The notes beneath the pieces are model-generated. The model was given only the letters and a program-made list of their open reading frames with translations, had not been told where the DNA came from and made no database searches. A DNA stretch of 62,948 bases from Calditrichia bacterium (lineage in GTDB: Bacteria > Calditrichota > Calditrichia > Calditrichales > Calditrichaceae). The DNA is taken from assembly GCA_026983775.1 (NCBI GenBank), contig JALSTK010000073.1, positions 1 to 62,948 on the forward strand, written 5' to 3'. The position numbers and the translations under genes are program-made. This document shows, in pieces, positions 37,059 through 47,200 of the stretch (positions within the stretch are counted from its first letter, which is position 1; every line of letters starts with the position of its first letter).

Positions 37059-37484
37059 TTAACCATGAAATTTCGAACTGTTTCTCTTTCCTTTTTCCTG
37101 TTTACTTAAGGATCCCTCTTTCTCGATGAGGGCATAGCCAAGCACACAACGTCCGGCTTCACGTTTGGCCAACCGGTCATTGAGCCGCTTAATATCTTCG
37201 CCATATTTTTGTTTAAAATGCTTTTCAATGACCGCCATCAGGTCGGCCGTGCAAGGCGAAGCGTTTCGATCGAGTGAATAATAAATCCATGTTCCAAAGC
37301 GTTCGGTAGTCATCAAACCGATATTTTTAAGAACGGTAAGATGACGGGAAATCTGATATTGAGGTACAAGCATGGCGTCGGTCATTTCACAGACACAAAT
37401 CGCCTCTTTACTCTGTACAAACAGATTAACTAATCGCAGACGGGTTTCGTCACCCAACGCTCTGAACAATCTTAAAAAATCCAT
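37059..37484 (-). CDS. ArsR-family regulator with As(III)-type cysteine pair
   Basis: 141-aa winged-helix repressor. Cys30 and Cys32 in the AICVCEMTD segment correspond to the arsenite site ELCVCDL of the classical ArsR; the HTH is VPQYQISRHLTVLKNIGLM. The C-terminus extends about 30 residues beyond the core and has two more cysteines. Arsenite or another thiophilic ion would release it from DNA. Its own promoter carries the operator that is repeated upstream of the six-gene operon. Confidence 0.92.
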   Translation of the reverse strand: MDFLRLFRALGDETRLRLVNLFVQSKEAICVCEMTDAMLVPQYQISRHLTVLKNIGLMTTERFGTWIYYSLDRNASPCTADLMAVIEKHFKQKYGEDIKRLNDRLAKREAGRCVLGYALIEKEGSLSKQEKGKRNSSKFHG

Positions 37485-37500
37485 ATCGTTCCATTCCCAT

Positions 37501-37528
37501 TATATGCGCTTATTGACATGTAATATAA
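37501..37528 (-). promoter_or_regulatory. Candidate operator upstream of the As-type arsR
   Basis: Plus-strand TATATGCGCT then TATTGACAT then GTAATATAA, beginning 16 nt before the arsR start codon. On the gene strand a TATAAT lies at its edge, so binding would block RNA polymerase. Near-copy of 32087-32113 (24 of 28 aligned columns). Confidence 0.65.
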
Positions 37529-37590
37529 TTATTAAGAGTTATTTGTCAAATATTTTTAGGATAGTTGGAACGGATTTGTAAACTATCGAC

Positions 37591-38952
37591 TTACTCCAGA
37601 TACTTTTGCGGCTTACGCGGAGTCGGCTTTCTTCCGTAAAAGAAGTCATCCATTTTTAAGGCCATCCACTGAAAGGCACTGGATTGTTTCAATCCTTTCC
37701 GAACCAGATTATGAAGCAGGTTATCAGGATGGGAATAGGGGCAGACCGCTACACAACGGGCACAATCCGTACCGACTTCCGTCCAGTACGTATAACACTT
37801 TTCCTGATCGATTTTCCAGCGGACGACCCCGTTTATCTCCTTAGGATCATCAAACGAGATGGCTTTGCTCGGACAGGCATCGGCACATTTTTTACAACGG
37901 GCACAAAATTCCTGTACGGTCCATTCTTCCCTACCCTGCTCTGTTAGTAAAGGGTAATCGGTAGTGACGACACCGATTCGTACCCGTGGTCCAAGAGTAG
38001 GAGTCATCAGTAACCCCATACGACCCAGTTCCCCCAATCCGGCATCCCGGGCTACCAGGGGACAGACGACACGGTAATTTCCATCGATGTGCGCTCGGGC
38101 CGAATAACCGAGCTGTTTGATGAATTCCGCGATTTGTACGGCAATGGCCCCGGCATCCATATATTTTCTGGCCGACTCCATGACCGTCGGCCCGTAAGGA
38201 GCATAGTCCAGACTGGTTTTATCCATTTCTACCGTGAAGGCAACAGCAACCGTATGAGGTAATTGCACTTCCCGGCCGAAATGTGGGCCCCTGCCCACAT
38301 GGGAATACAGGTGATAGTCGCGCAAAGTAGTAATACCCACGGAATAAGCCCCGAGCTTTTTCGCCCAATTTTTTATAAAACGGCTCACCTGACCGGAAGG
38401 AAGGTGAACAGGTTCCACGGATATCGTTTCATTTTCTACCAGACTATGCAGGGCTGTGACCGAAATAAAGCTGGCATTGGCAGCGGCAAACATCAACGGG
38501 TGGTAAAAACGGCTTCCTTTTCCCAGTAATCCGGGATTGGCCCTGAAACCGTCGTCTATGGATTTATATTCCGGGTGCGACCGGTAGTAAGTACGATAAC
38601 GTTCCGTTCCCTTTTCATATAAGCGGCGTGAAAACATGATATCCCGTTCATCGATCCGTCCTGCAGGAATACGATCCACATCAATTCTTGTCCGGTGGAA
38701 AGGGAACAGCAAATAAATTCCGGTTAATACGGTCATTGCTATTAAGATGGTAAGAATCGTTTGTTGTCCGCTAAAAGAGACGAAAGCAAAAAAAGCATAG
38801 GGCAATGGTAAAAGTATGGCAAGAATCAATGCTCTGAGTGCAGCACGCTGTTCATGTTCCAAAATTGATTGAATCGTATAGACCAGAAAGAAGATGAAGA
38901 TCATTCCGGCCAGCAGATAGCTGATAACAGACAATACATTAGTCGAGAACAA
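37591..38952 (-). CDS. Reductive dehalogenase-like Fe-S protein (membrane anchored)
   Basis: 453 aa. Three N-terminal membrane segments (about residues 5-90), then the RdhA-like signature IDERDIMFSRR and YYRSHPEYKSIDDGFRANPG, a cobalamin-domain-like middle (THTVAVAFTVEMD region), and two [4Fe-4S] motifs, CARCKKCADACP and CARCVAVCPYSHP with an upstream partner Cys in DQEKCYTY. True RdhA proteins have a Tat signal and a separate RdhB anchor; here the anchor is fused and no Tat motif is seen. The electron acceptor is unknown. TTG start with AAGGGA about 10 nt upstream. Confidence 0.75.
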   Translation of the reverse strand: MFSTNVLSVISYLLAGMIFIFFLVYTIQSILEHEQRAALRALILAILLPLPYAFFAFVSFSGQQTILTILIAMTVLTGIYLLFPFHRTRIDVDRIPAGRIDERDIMFSRRLYEKGTERYRTYYRSHPEYKSIDDGFRANPGLLGKGSRFYHPLMFAAANASFISVTALHSLVENETISVEPVHLPSGQVSRFIKNWAKKLGAYSVGITTLRDYHLYSHVGRGPHFGREVQLPHTVAVAFTVEMDKTSLDYAPYGPTVMESARKYMDAGAIAVQIAEFIKQLGYSARAHIDGNYRVVCPLVARDAGLGELGRMGLLMTPTLGPRVRIGVVTTDYPLLTEQGREEWTVQEFCARCKKCADACPSKAISFDDPKEINGVVRWKIDQEKCYTYWTEVGTDCARCVAVCPYSHPDNLLHNLVRKGLKQSSAFQWMALKMDDFFYGRKPTPRKPQKYLE

Positions 38953-39116
38953 TTATTTGCAATCCCTTAAATACATTCCACCCGAATTTAAGCTCTACTG
39001 GATTTGGATGCAAAAGAGGGAAAAAGAATTGGGATCTGCTGCTGATATTCTTTACATTCAAAGCTAAGTGAATGAAAAATATGCGGAAATCATGGACTGT
39101 AAATAAATCGTTACTT
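38953..39116. other. Spacer between Fe-S protein gene and miniature element
   Basis: 164 nt that carry the promoter of the 37591-38952 gene. Nothing else recognised. Confidence 0.4.
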
Positions 39117-39500
39117 GGCTCTACCGGGTTTCTTGTGAAGCTGTATATTAATGAAGACGGATAAAAGGAATTAAACAATTTTTTATTGTTTCGTTCATCT
39201 TGTATATAAAAACAATAGTATCCGAAGGATACGAATATGAGTAGCCACAGGCTTTGCCTGTGGTAAAGCGGAAAAAGAGAGTTCGACGCTGAAGGCGTCG
39301 AATGTGGAACACAGAGCGTTCTAACGAAATAGGATACCCTATACATTGAAAGGCCTGGTTTATTTTAACCCTATTCGGTTGCATCTTGCCCACAGGCTTC
39401 GCTCCTGCCCGGCAGCTGACGGGTGTGGCTACTCAAATTGCATCATTTCGTGATGATTTAAGGATGCGCGACGTTTAACCGCAAGAATCCCGGTAGAGCC
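39117..39500 (+). mobile_element. Non-autonomous ISL3-type miniature element, copy C (384 bp)
   Basis: Ends GGCTCTACCGGG-T-TTCTTG and the inverted GGCTCTACCGGG-A-TTCTTG (19 of the first 20 match). The flanking octamers CGTTACTT and AATTTATT do not match, so the duplication has decayed or recombination has occurred. The interior contains hairpins such as GTATCC-gaa-GGATAC, TTCGACGC/GCGTCGAA and CATCAtttcGTGATG, and an inner inverted repeat GAGTAGCCAC/GTGGCTACTC. No protein is likely; the overlapping minus-strand frame is spurious. Confidence 0.88.
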
Positions 39501-39851
39501 AATTTATTTATGATAGATATATCTCAGATATAATTACCCCCGATTCGAGTTGAATGGACGAAAAAACAACTCATCCCTCTTTCCCCTCTCTTCGCATGGA
39601 GGAAGTTAAAACATCAGATTTGCGGAAATACCGTGGAACTATCCGTTCCGGTTCAAATGATTGCTTCATTAAAAAACGTAGGGATTTGGAAAAAGGAATC
39701 CGGCAATCCGGTCGGATATTTATTTTACCTGACGGAATCCTACCCACATAGAATGACATAGAACCTATTTCCGGTTATTTCTCTGCGAATAAAAATAATC
39801 ATTATTTTATGGCCAAAAAAGGATTCGGCATGCCATTCAACCGGAAATTTT
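39501..39851. other. Intergenic region downstream of copy C
   Basis: 351 nt. A 65-codon plus-strand frame (39554-39751) and an overlapping minus-strand frame have no recognisable protein and no good ribosome site. I see no RNA motif. Confidence 0.4.
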
Positions 39852-41165
39852 TTATTCATTCATCGGACGCCAGATGTATTTACGGCTTAAAATCCATAGC
39901 GAAAGTCCGCGGAAGATCATGAAAAAGGTCATGGCCAACCACATGCCGTTGTTTCCCCATATAGGTCGCATGATATAGTATGCCGGTAGGAAGAAAACAA
40001 ATAGGGCCAGAATACTGGTATTGCGCATAGCTTTAGTAGCGGTTGCACCCAAATAGATTCCGTCCCAGATATAGCAGAAGCTGTTCAGAACAGGAGCAAT
40101 CATGGTCCAGCCCATATAACTTAGGGCAATATTTACAACTGCTTGTTGATTAGTAAATACGTAGATCAAAGGTCGGGGAAAAAGAAAATAGACAAGCGAA
40201 AAAAAGAGGCCAAGGCCGCTTCCCCAGTAAAAAAGATAGCGTATTACTCGCCGCAAATTCGAATAGTCTCTACCGCCCCAGAACTTACCTACCAGACTCT
40301 CGCCGGAAAAAGCAAATCCGTCGATGGCATACGAGAAAATCAGCCACAGCTGCATCAAAACCGAATTGGCCGCCAGCACTCCGTCACCGAACTCAGCTGA
40401 TTTTGCCGTGAAAAACGAAAAAGCAAAAACCAGCAGCAAAGTGCGTAAAAAGATATCCGAATTAATGGATAAGAAGCGCCGAAAACGGGCAACATCAAAC
40501 AATCGTTTACGATCCATATCGCCCAGATAAGATCGATATCTCCTGCAGAACAGCCAGACAGCCAAAACAAGACCGATATACTGAGCCAGGACAGTGCCCA
40601 GGGCGACTCCATCGGAATTCATTCCCAGACCGTAGACAAATAGAAAATCGAAACCCACATTCAGAAGATTAGTCACTACGGTTAAAACGAGGGGATACCG
40701 GGCATTTTGCATACCCAGAAACCAACCTTGAAACGCATAAAGGGCAAGAGTAGCCGGAGCGGCAAAGATACGGATAAAATAGTAATTACGAGCATAGTGC
40801 TCTACTTCATTTGAGGCATGAATCAGATGGAAACTCAACTGAGCCAAAGGCTTTTGCAGGACAATTATCAACAAGCTGCCGGATAGAGCTACGATTAGTC
40901 CCCTTCCCAATATGGTAATAATTTCTTTGCGTTTTCCGGCGCCGAAAGCCTGAGCGGTCAAACCGGTTGTGCCCATGCGCAGAAATCCGAATCCCCAGTA
41001 TATAAAGTTGAAAATCATACTGCCTACAGCCACGGCACCGATGAAATAGGTCTGGGGAAGATGCCCAACCAGCGCCGTATCTACCCCGGAAAGAAGGGGC
41101 ACCGACAGATTGCTGATGATGTTGGGAATGGCAAGATGTAAAATCTGTTTATTGAGCCGCATCAA
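39852..41165 (-). CDS. MATE-family efflux transporter (DinF-like)
   Basis: 437-aa inner-membrane protein with about 12 hydrophobic segments in two halves. The DinF-like start LNKQILHLAIPNIISNLSVPLLSGVDTALVG is present, including the Asp of the first membrane helix that couples to H+ or Na+. Second-half signature AIDGFAFSGESLVGKFWG. Exports cationic drugs or organic compounds in characterised relatives. It begins 7 nt after the FAD/Fe-S dehydrogenase stop, so it is co-transcribed with it. Confidence 0.92.
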   Translation of the reverse strand: MMRLNKQILHLAIPNIISNLSVPLLSGVDTALVGHLPQTYFIGAVAVGSMIFNFIYWGFGFLRMGTTGLTAQAFGAGKRKEIITILGRGLIVALSGSLLIIVLQKPLAQLSFHLIHASNEVEHYARNYYFIRIFAAPATLALYAFQGWFLGMQNARYPLVLTVVTNLLNVGFDFLFVYGLGMNSDGVALGTVLAQYIGLVLAVWLFCRRYRSYLGDMDRKRLFDVARFRRFLSINSDIFLRTLLLVFAFSFFTAKSAEFGDGVLAANSVLMQLWLIFSYAIDGFAFSGESLVGKFWGGRDYSNLRRVIRYLFYWGSGLGLFFSLVYFLFPRPLIYVFTNQQAVVNIALSYMGWTMIAPVLNSFCYIWDGIYLGATATKAMRNTSILALFVFFLPAYYIMRPIWGNNGMWLAMTFFMIFRGLSLWILSRKYIWRPMNE

Positions 41166-41172
41166 ACCGGGC

Positions 41173-44004
41173 CTATTTCGCTTTAGGCGTAGTAACCCGA
41201 TCTACCAGATAAAAAATGGACTGGTAAGAGATATCGCTATGTTCGGTCAGGCCGATTTCACAGGTTCGGCTGGTGGAATAGCCGTGTTTTACTTCAGCCG
41301 GAATCTGTTCTTTCAGATACTTTAAACCGGCATCATTCAACTCGGGATGGGTAAAGCCCCGGTCACCGGCAAAGCCGCAGCAAGCGCTTTCGTTGACAAT
41401 GACCTTAGTGCTGCACATGCGGGCCAGCTTGAGAAAAGATTCTTCCAGTCCCATCTTTTTGGCGCTACAAACGGAAAAGATAGTAATCGGTTCGTCACTC
41501 GGTTCGAATTCCAGCCGTTCGGTCAGAAATTCCAGAGCAAACTCAATGGGATCATATAATTTTAGAGAAGGATCAAATACTTCTTTCATACGATACAAGC
41601 AAGGACTCATATCAACCAGAACAGGATACACCCCGTTTTCGGAAGCCTTGATTAAAGCCGCTTCCAACTCGTGCGCCTTACGGTCGCCAATTTCTTTGAA
41701 TCCTTTGCTGGCCCAGGGCATACCGCAGCAAAGGCGGTTGATATTTTCGGGATAGATAATCTCATAGCCCGCTTTACGCAACAGTTGTTCGGTTTTAACG
41801 GTTAAAGGCACTTGCTGGTCATAATCTTTCGAGATGCCCATGGAGCGGTTAATACATGACGAAAAATAGACTACTTTAAGCGGATTGGCTTCATCGACAG
41901 CAGCAGGCAGGGCCGGTCTTCCGCCCCGGGGCATGGCCGGCATCCATTTGGGTATGCGGTTGCCGGATAAGGATCGGATACCGTCGGCTATATTCTTCAT
42001 TAAAGAACTGCCAAGCAAGAGATGCGTATAATGCACAATATCCAGACTAAAGCGCATGAAAGCCGTCACCCGATCCATATTATCGGCAATCCAGGCCGCG
42101 ATCTTTTTGGAACGTGGCGTTAATTTTTCAGCCCGGATTTCCTTAATGAGCAAGCCGGTATCGATTCCCACAGGGCAGCTCAGGGCGCACAATCCGTCCG
42201 TAGCGCAGGTCTGGTCACCATAATAATTAAAATCATCCTGCAACTGGGCCAAACGGTGCGGCTCTGCCCCTGTACGCGTCAAATGACTGATTTCCCGGTA
42301 AATAACGATGCGCTGCCGCGGTGAAAGGGTAAGATCACGCGAAACACAGCTGTTTTCACAGAAACCGCACTCAATACAGGCATCGATCAGCTCATGGGCC
42401 ATGGGCATCGGTTTCAGGTTCTTCAGATGCACTTCCCGGTCATCATTGAGCAATACACCCGGATTAAATATATTTTCTGCGTCGAAGATGTGCTTCACCT
42501 GATGCATGATTTGATAAATTTCGCTGCCCCATTCCTTTTCCACGAAAGGTGCCATATTTCGACCCGTACCGTGCTCCGCTTTCAACGAGCCGTCATATCG
42601 ATCGAGTACCAGAGTAACCAGTTCATCAATAAAGGCCTGATAGCGCTGCAGCTCTCCCTCTCTGGAAAAATTCTGGGTTAACACAAAATGGACATTGCCG
42701 TCAAAGGCGTGTCCCCAGATGATGGCATCGTTATAATGGTATTTTTTAAAGCGCTTTTGCAGCTCCAGCAAAGCCTCGGCCAGATGCTCGTAAGGGACGG
42801 CAATATCTTCAATGATTACGGTTGTCCCCTTTTCTCTGGAAGAAGCCACCGAGGTAAACAATCCTTTCCGTACATTCCATAATCCGGCGATCTTCCTGGC
42901 ATCCGTGGTAAATTCCAACGGACGTACCAGAGGTACTTTACTTAATTTTTTCTTGATTTCAGCAACCTGCTTCTGCAGGGTACGATCCGTTTTGGCCCGG
43001 GTTTCCACCAATAAAGCAGCCACCCCTTCATCCAGAGTTTTGAGATAGTCCGGCATCTCATCCTTGTCTTCCACAGATCGTAAAGAAGCCCGATCCATCA
43101 TTTCTGCCGTGGCCACTTTACAGGTTTTCAAAATGGGGATGGTCTCGCAGGCGGTTTTGATATCCGGGAAAAGAATCAAAGCCGTGGCTTTCTTCGGAGG
43201 ATCATCAATGGTCTTAAAGCTGATTTCCGAAACAAATCCCAGTGTACCTTCCGCACCCACCATCAAATGCATGATGATATCAATAGGATCGGTGAAGTCC
43301 ACCAGAGCATTTACACTGTAACCGGTCGTATTTTTAATGCTGAATTTATCTTTGATCCGTTTCGCTACGGTACGTTTTCTCTTGGTAGATTTAGCCAGAT
43401 CTGTGAGTTTTTTAACTAATTCCTTTTTTTGAGTAAGAAATAATTTTCGGCTCTCGTCATCCCGTGTATCGAGTACAGTGCCGTCATTAAAGACGATGCG
43501 CATGCCGCTGACGGTATGGTAACTATTCCACCGTACGCCGCTAGACATACCGGCTGCATTATTGGAGACGATGCCTCCGATCTGGGCATGATTGATGGAA
43601 GCGGGGTCCGGACCGAGTCGCCGTCCGTAGGGCATCAAATACTGATTGATCTTATAGCCGAGCACACCGGGTTGAACCGTAATTTCCGAGCCCTTCTCGT
43701 TTATGGAATAGGTCTGCCATTCCGAACCAACCACGAGCATCAGTACCGATTCCGTGATGGCCTGACCGGAAAGGCTGGTGCCGGAACCACGCACCGTCAG
43801 GGGAAGGTTCAACGTGCGACAACTTTTAATAACATGAATGGCCTCCGCTTCATTATGGACTTTCACTACCAGATGCGGAATCAGTCGGTAAAAACTGGCG
43901 TCCGTTCCAAAGGCCAAAACACGCAAATCGTCATGGATTAAACGATCAACCGGAATGACGGTTTGCAAACGACTGTAAAGTTCACGGTATTTCCCTGCTA
44001 ACAT
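41173..44004 (-). CDS. FAD/Fe-S D-lactate dehydrogenase-like protein
   Basis: 943-aa fusion. A PCMH-type FAD-binding domain (about residues 40-215, PLTVRGSGTSLSGQA and PGVLGYKINQYLMPYGRRLGPDPAS) is followed by an FAD-oxidase C-terminal domain to about 535 (LKAEHGTGRNMAPFV). Then come two [4Fe-4S] motifs (CIECGFCENSC and CATDGLCALSCP) and CCG-type cysteine-rich segments (NRLCCGMPW and ESACCGFAGD). This order is that of quinone-linked D-lactate/2-hydroxyacid dehydrogenases (Dld-II/YdiJ type), peripheral on the inner membrane. A 2-hydroxyacid is the likely substrate. First gene of the pair with the MATE transporter. Confidence 0.9.
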   Translation of the reverse strand: MLAGKYRELYSRLQTVIPVDRLIHDDLRVLAFGTDASFYRLIPHLVVKVHNEAEAIHVIKSCRTLNLPLTVRGSGTSLSGQAITESVLMLVVGSEWQTYSINEKGSEITVQPGVLGYKINQYLMPYGRRLGPDPASINHAQIGGIVSNNAAGMSSGVRWNSYHTVSGMRIVFNDGTVLDTRDDESRKLFLTQKKELVKKLTDLAKSTKRKRTVAKRIKDKFSIKNTTGYSVNALVDFTDPIDIIMHLMVGAEGTLGFVSEISFKTIDDPPKKATALILFPDIKTACETIPILKTCKVATAEMMDRASLRSVEDKDEMPDYLKTLDEGVAALLVETRAKTDRTLQKQVAEIKKKLSKVPLVRPLEFTTDARKIAGLWNVRKGLFTSVASSREKGTTVIIEDIAVPYEHLAEALLELQKRFKKYHYNDAIIWGHAFDGNVHFVLTQNFSREGELQRYQAFIDELVTLVLDRYDGSLKAEHGTGRNMAPFVEKEWGSEIYQIMHQVKHIFDAENIFNPGVLLNDDREVHLKNLKPMPMAHELIDACIECGFCENSCVSRDLTLSPRQRIVIYREISHLTRTGAEPHRLAQLQDDFNYYGDQTCATDGLCALSCPVGIDTGLLIKEIRAEKLTPRSKKIAAWIADNMDRVTAFMRFSLDIVHYTHLLLGSSLMKNIADGIRSLSGNRIPKWMPAMPRGGRPALPAAVDEANPLKVVYFSSCINRSMGISKDYDQQVPLTVKTEQLLRKAGYEIIYPENINRLCCGMPWASKGFKEIGDRKAHELEAALIKASENGVYPVLVDMSPCLYRMKEVFDPSLKLYDPIEFALEFLTERLEFEPSDEPITIFSVCSAKKMGLEESFLKLARMCSTKVIVNESACCGFAGDRGFTHPELNDAGLKYLKEQIPAEVKHGYSTSRTCEIGLTEHSDISYQSIFYLVDRVTTPKAK

Positions 44005-44234
44005 AGTTCCTCACTTATTACGGTTTCTTATCTGCAAAGCAAATTTAACAGAAAATGCCCATGCTTCAAAGAAAAATCCCATATGGGCTGATTTTATTTC
44101 CGGAAAGGATCGTTTTGTAATTGCCGATTGATCATTGAACATTCTACGCGCTGAAAATTTTCTTGATTTTTAAAAATATCTTTGTAATTTTCATGGTGTA
44201 CGTTCGTAACATTTTTATTAAAAACGGAATAACA

Positions 44235-47200
44235 ATGACTGAATTTGTTCACCTGCACACCCATAGCTATTACAGTCTGTTGGACGGTGTGGCCTCACCC
44301 GAAGAATTGATCCGGGCCGCAAAGAGAGCCGGAATGAAGGCTCTGGCCTTAACCGATCACAACGGATTATACGGAGCCGTGGAATTTTACCAAAAAGCCC
44401 GGGAATACGGTTTAAAACCGATCATCGGTGCCGAACTCGGTTTCGACGATGGCCACCGGCTGGTTCTTCTGGTCAAAAACGAGATAGGCTACCGTCACCT
44501 GTGTCATTTGATTTCTCTGGGTCGCATAAACGGCGGACACAATCGTTTTAAACTGAATATTAAGGATTTAAAAAATCACACGGTCGGTCTGATCGCCCTT
44601 TCCGCAGGCCGCGAGGGTCATATTTACCATTTACTGAATAAACGCCGTTTCGAAGAAGCGGCCCGCTTTGCCGTGCACCTGTCGGAATTGTTCGACGGCG
44701 CTTTTTTCCTGGAAATGCAATATTTTACCGCACAGGATACGCTGGTCAATATGCGCCTGCGTGATCTGGGGCTGGCCAATAACATTCCACTGGCGGCCGG
44801 TAACGATGTCCATTTTATTGAGCAGAAGGACTGGCATTTACGCCGTGTTTTGCATGCCATCGATGCCAACACAGTACAGGACAACGTACAAACCGCCGGT
44901 ACTCCACAGCAATTTCTAAAAAGTGCGGCAGAGATGCAGCAGCTGTTTAAGGCTTTTCCGGAAGCGCTGGCCAACACCTGCTTTATTGCCGACTCCTGCC
45001 GTTTCGAGTTCCAACTGGGCCGGCCTGTTTTCCCTTCCATCGAGCTGCCGGAGGGCGAAACGGAATTTTCCTATCTGTGGAAAAAGAGCTTTGCAGGAGC
45101 CACCATCCGCTACCGTCCCCTGACCAGCGCGGTCATTAAACGTCTGGAATACGAGTTGCAGACCATCAACGATTTGGGATTCGCCCCCTATTTTTTAATT
45201 GTAAAGGATATCGTGGATTATTGCCACCGCGAGCATATTCCCTGCGTGGGTCGCGGCTCGGCAGCCGATAGTCTGGTTTCCTATGTATTGCAAATCACTC
45301 AGGTCGACCCGTTGCGTCACAAGCTCTATTTTGAGCGTTTCCTCAATCCCGAACGCAGCGATCCTCCGGATATCGATCTGGATATCTGCTGGAAAAACCG
45401 CGACCGGGTACTTAAATATGTCTACGATCGTTTCGGTCACGAACGTACGGCCATGATTTGCACCTTTAACACCTTTCAAAATCGTTCGGCCATACGCGAT
45501 GTGGCCAAAACCTTTGGTCTGCCCGAAGATGAGATATCCCGCTTAACCAAGCATCTGCCCCATTACGCCCCGGATCGTTTGGAAGAAGCGATGCGCACCC
45601 TGCCGGAACTAAAAGCCCTGTCGATCGACTTTTCCCTGTATGAGAATATCATGCGTATTGCCCGGCGCATCAGTGATTTTCCACGTCACCTATCCATCCA
45701 TCCCGGAGGTGTTATTATCGCCCCGGATCGTATCACTTTTCACACTCCGCTGGAGAGGGCCGGTAAAGATTTGGTTATTTCCCAATACGACATGTATTCT
45801 ATCGAAAAACTGGGACTGGTAAAGATGGATCTGCTCGGAGTACGTTCCTTGAGCGTCATTACCGATACATTAAAGACGATTAAGGAATCGTCTACGCCCT
45901 CGGCACACGGTTTACCACATATGCTTTTGTTGAAAAAAAGCAACGAAATATCTCCCCTCGACCTGCGCATCATTCCGGAGAACGATCCGCAGGTTACGGC
46001 TTTTATCCGCTCCGGGCAGACCCTGGGTTGTTTCCAGTTGGAGAGTCCGGCCATGCGCGGTCTGTTAACGAAGATGAGAATCGAACATGTGGATGATGTA
46101 ATCACCGCCGTGGCCCTGATTCGTCCCGGCGCTTCGGGCAGCGGAATGAAGGAAGTCTATATCCGGCGACGGGCCGGGCTGGAAGCCGTGCATTACATTC
46201 ATCCCACACTTAAACCCGCTCTGGAAGACACGTACGGGGTGATCATTTACCAGGAACAGGTTCTGCAGGTCGCCCATTTTGTGGCCGGCTTAACCCTGGG
46301 CCAGGCCGACCTGCTGCGTCGGGCCATGACCAAATCGCGTACTAAAAAAGATTTCCTGCGTCTGCACGACACTTTTACACAGGGCGCCCGTGAGCACGGC
46401 CTCTCCTCTGGCCAGGCGGAGACCGTCTGGAAATTTCTGGCCAAATTCGTCGGTTACGGCTTCAACAAAGCGCATTCGGCCACCTACGGGGTCATCGCTT
46501 ACCAGACCGCCTATTTAAAATATTATTTTCCTGCACCGTATATGTGCGCCGTACTCAATAATCAGGGCGGATTTTACAGTGCCATGGCCTATGTGGAGGA
46601 AGCGCGACGTATGGGGCTGACCATTCTGCCCCCGGATGTGCATCGTTCGCAAAAAGAATTTACCTGTGAGCAGGGTGCCATCCGTACCGGCCTGCAACCG
46701 GTTTTGGACCTTACCCGGCGTACCATGGAGGCTATTGTAAGCGAGCGGACTAAACGGCCGTTTCGCGACCTGTTCGATTTTGTGCAGCGAACCCGGGCCG
46801 GTCGCAAAGAGGTGGAACATTTGATTAAGGTCGGCGCATTGAATTCGCTTCATCCCAACGAACCGGATTTGCTTCTTTCGGCCGAAATATTTTTTAAAAA
46901 CCAAAAAAAGAGCGAACTGACCCGGATGCTGACCCGGGAAATTCATCTACCGCCTTTCAATCGCTGCCAAAAGATCATAAACGAACTGGAACTGCTGGGC
47001 TTTGCGATTACCGCCCATCCGCTGACGCTGTATAGCGAGCAGATCAAACGGATTAAATCCGTTTCTTCGTTCCAACTGAGTGCATACAAAAATCGGCGGG
47101 TAACCTTTGTGGGCTGGCTGGTAACCATGCGTCGGGTGACTACAGCCGGGAATCAATTAATGAAATTTTTGACTCTCGAAGATTTGCAGGGTTTGTGTGA

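Noticed and set aside
38939-39346. 135-codon minus-strand frame
   Set aside because: It runs across miniature element copy C and the 5' end of the Fe-S protein gene; composition and position indicate chance.
39554-39751. 65-codon frame downstream of element copy C
   Set aside because: No family pattern and no convincing ribosome site.
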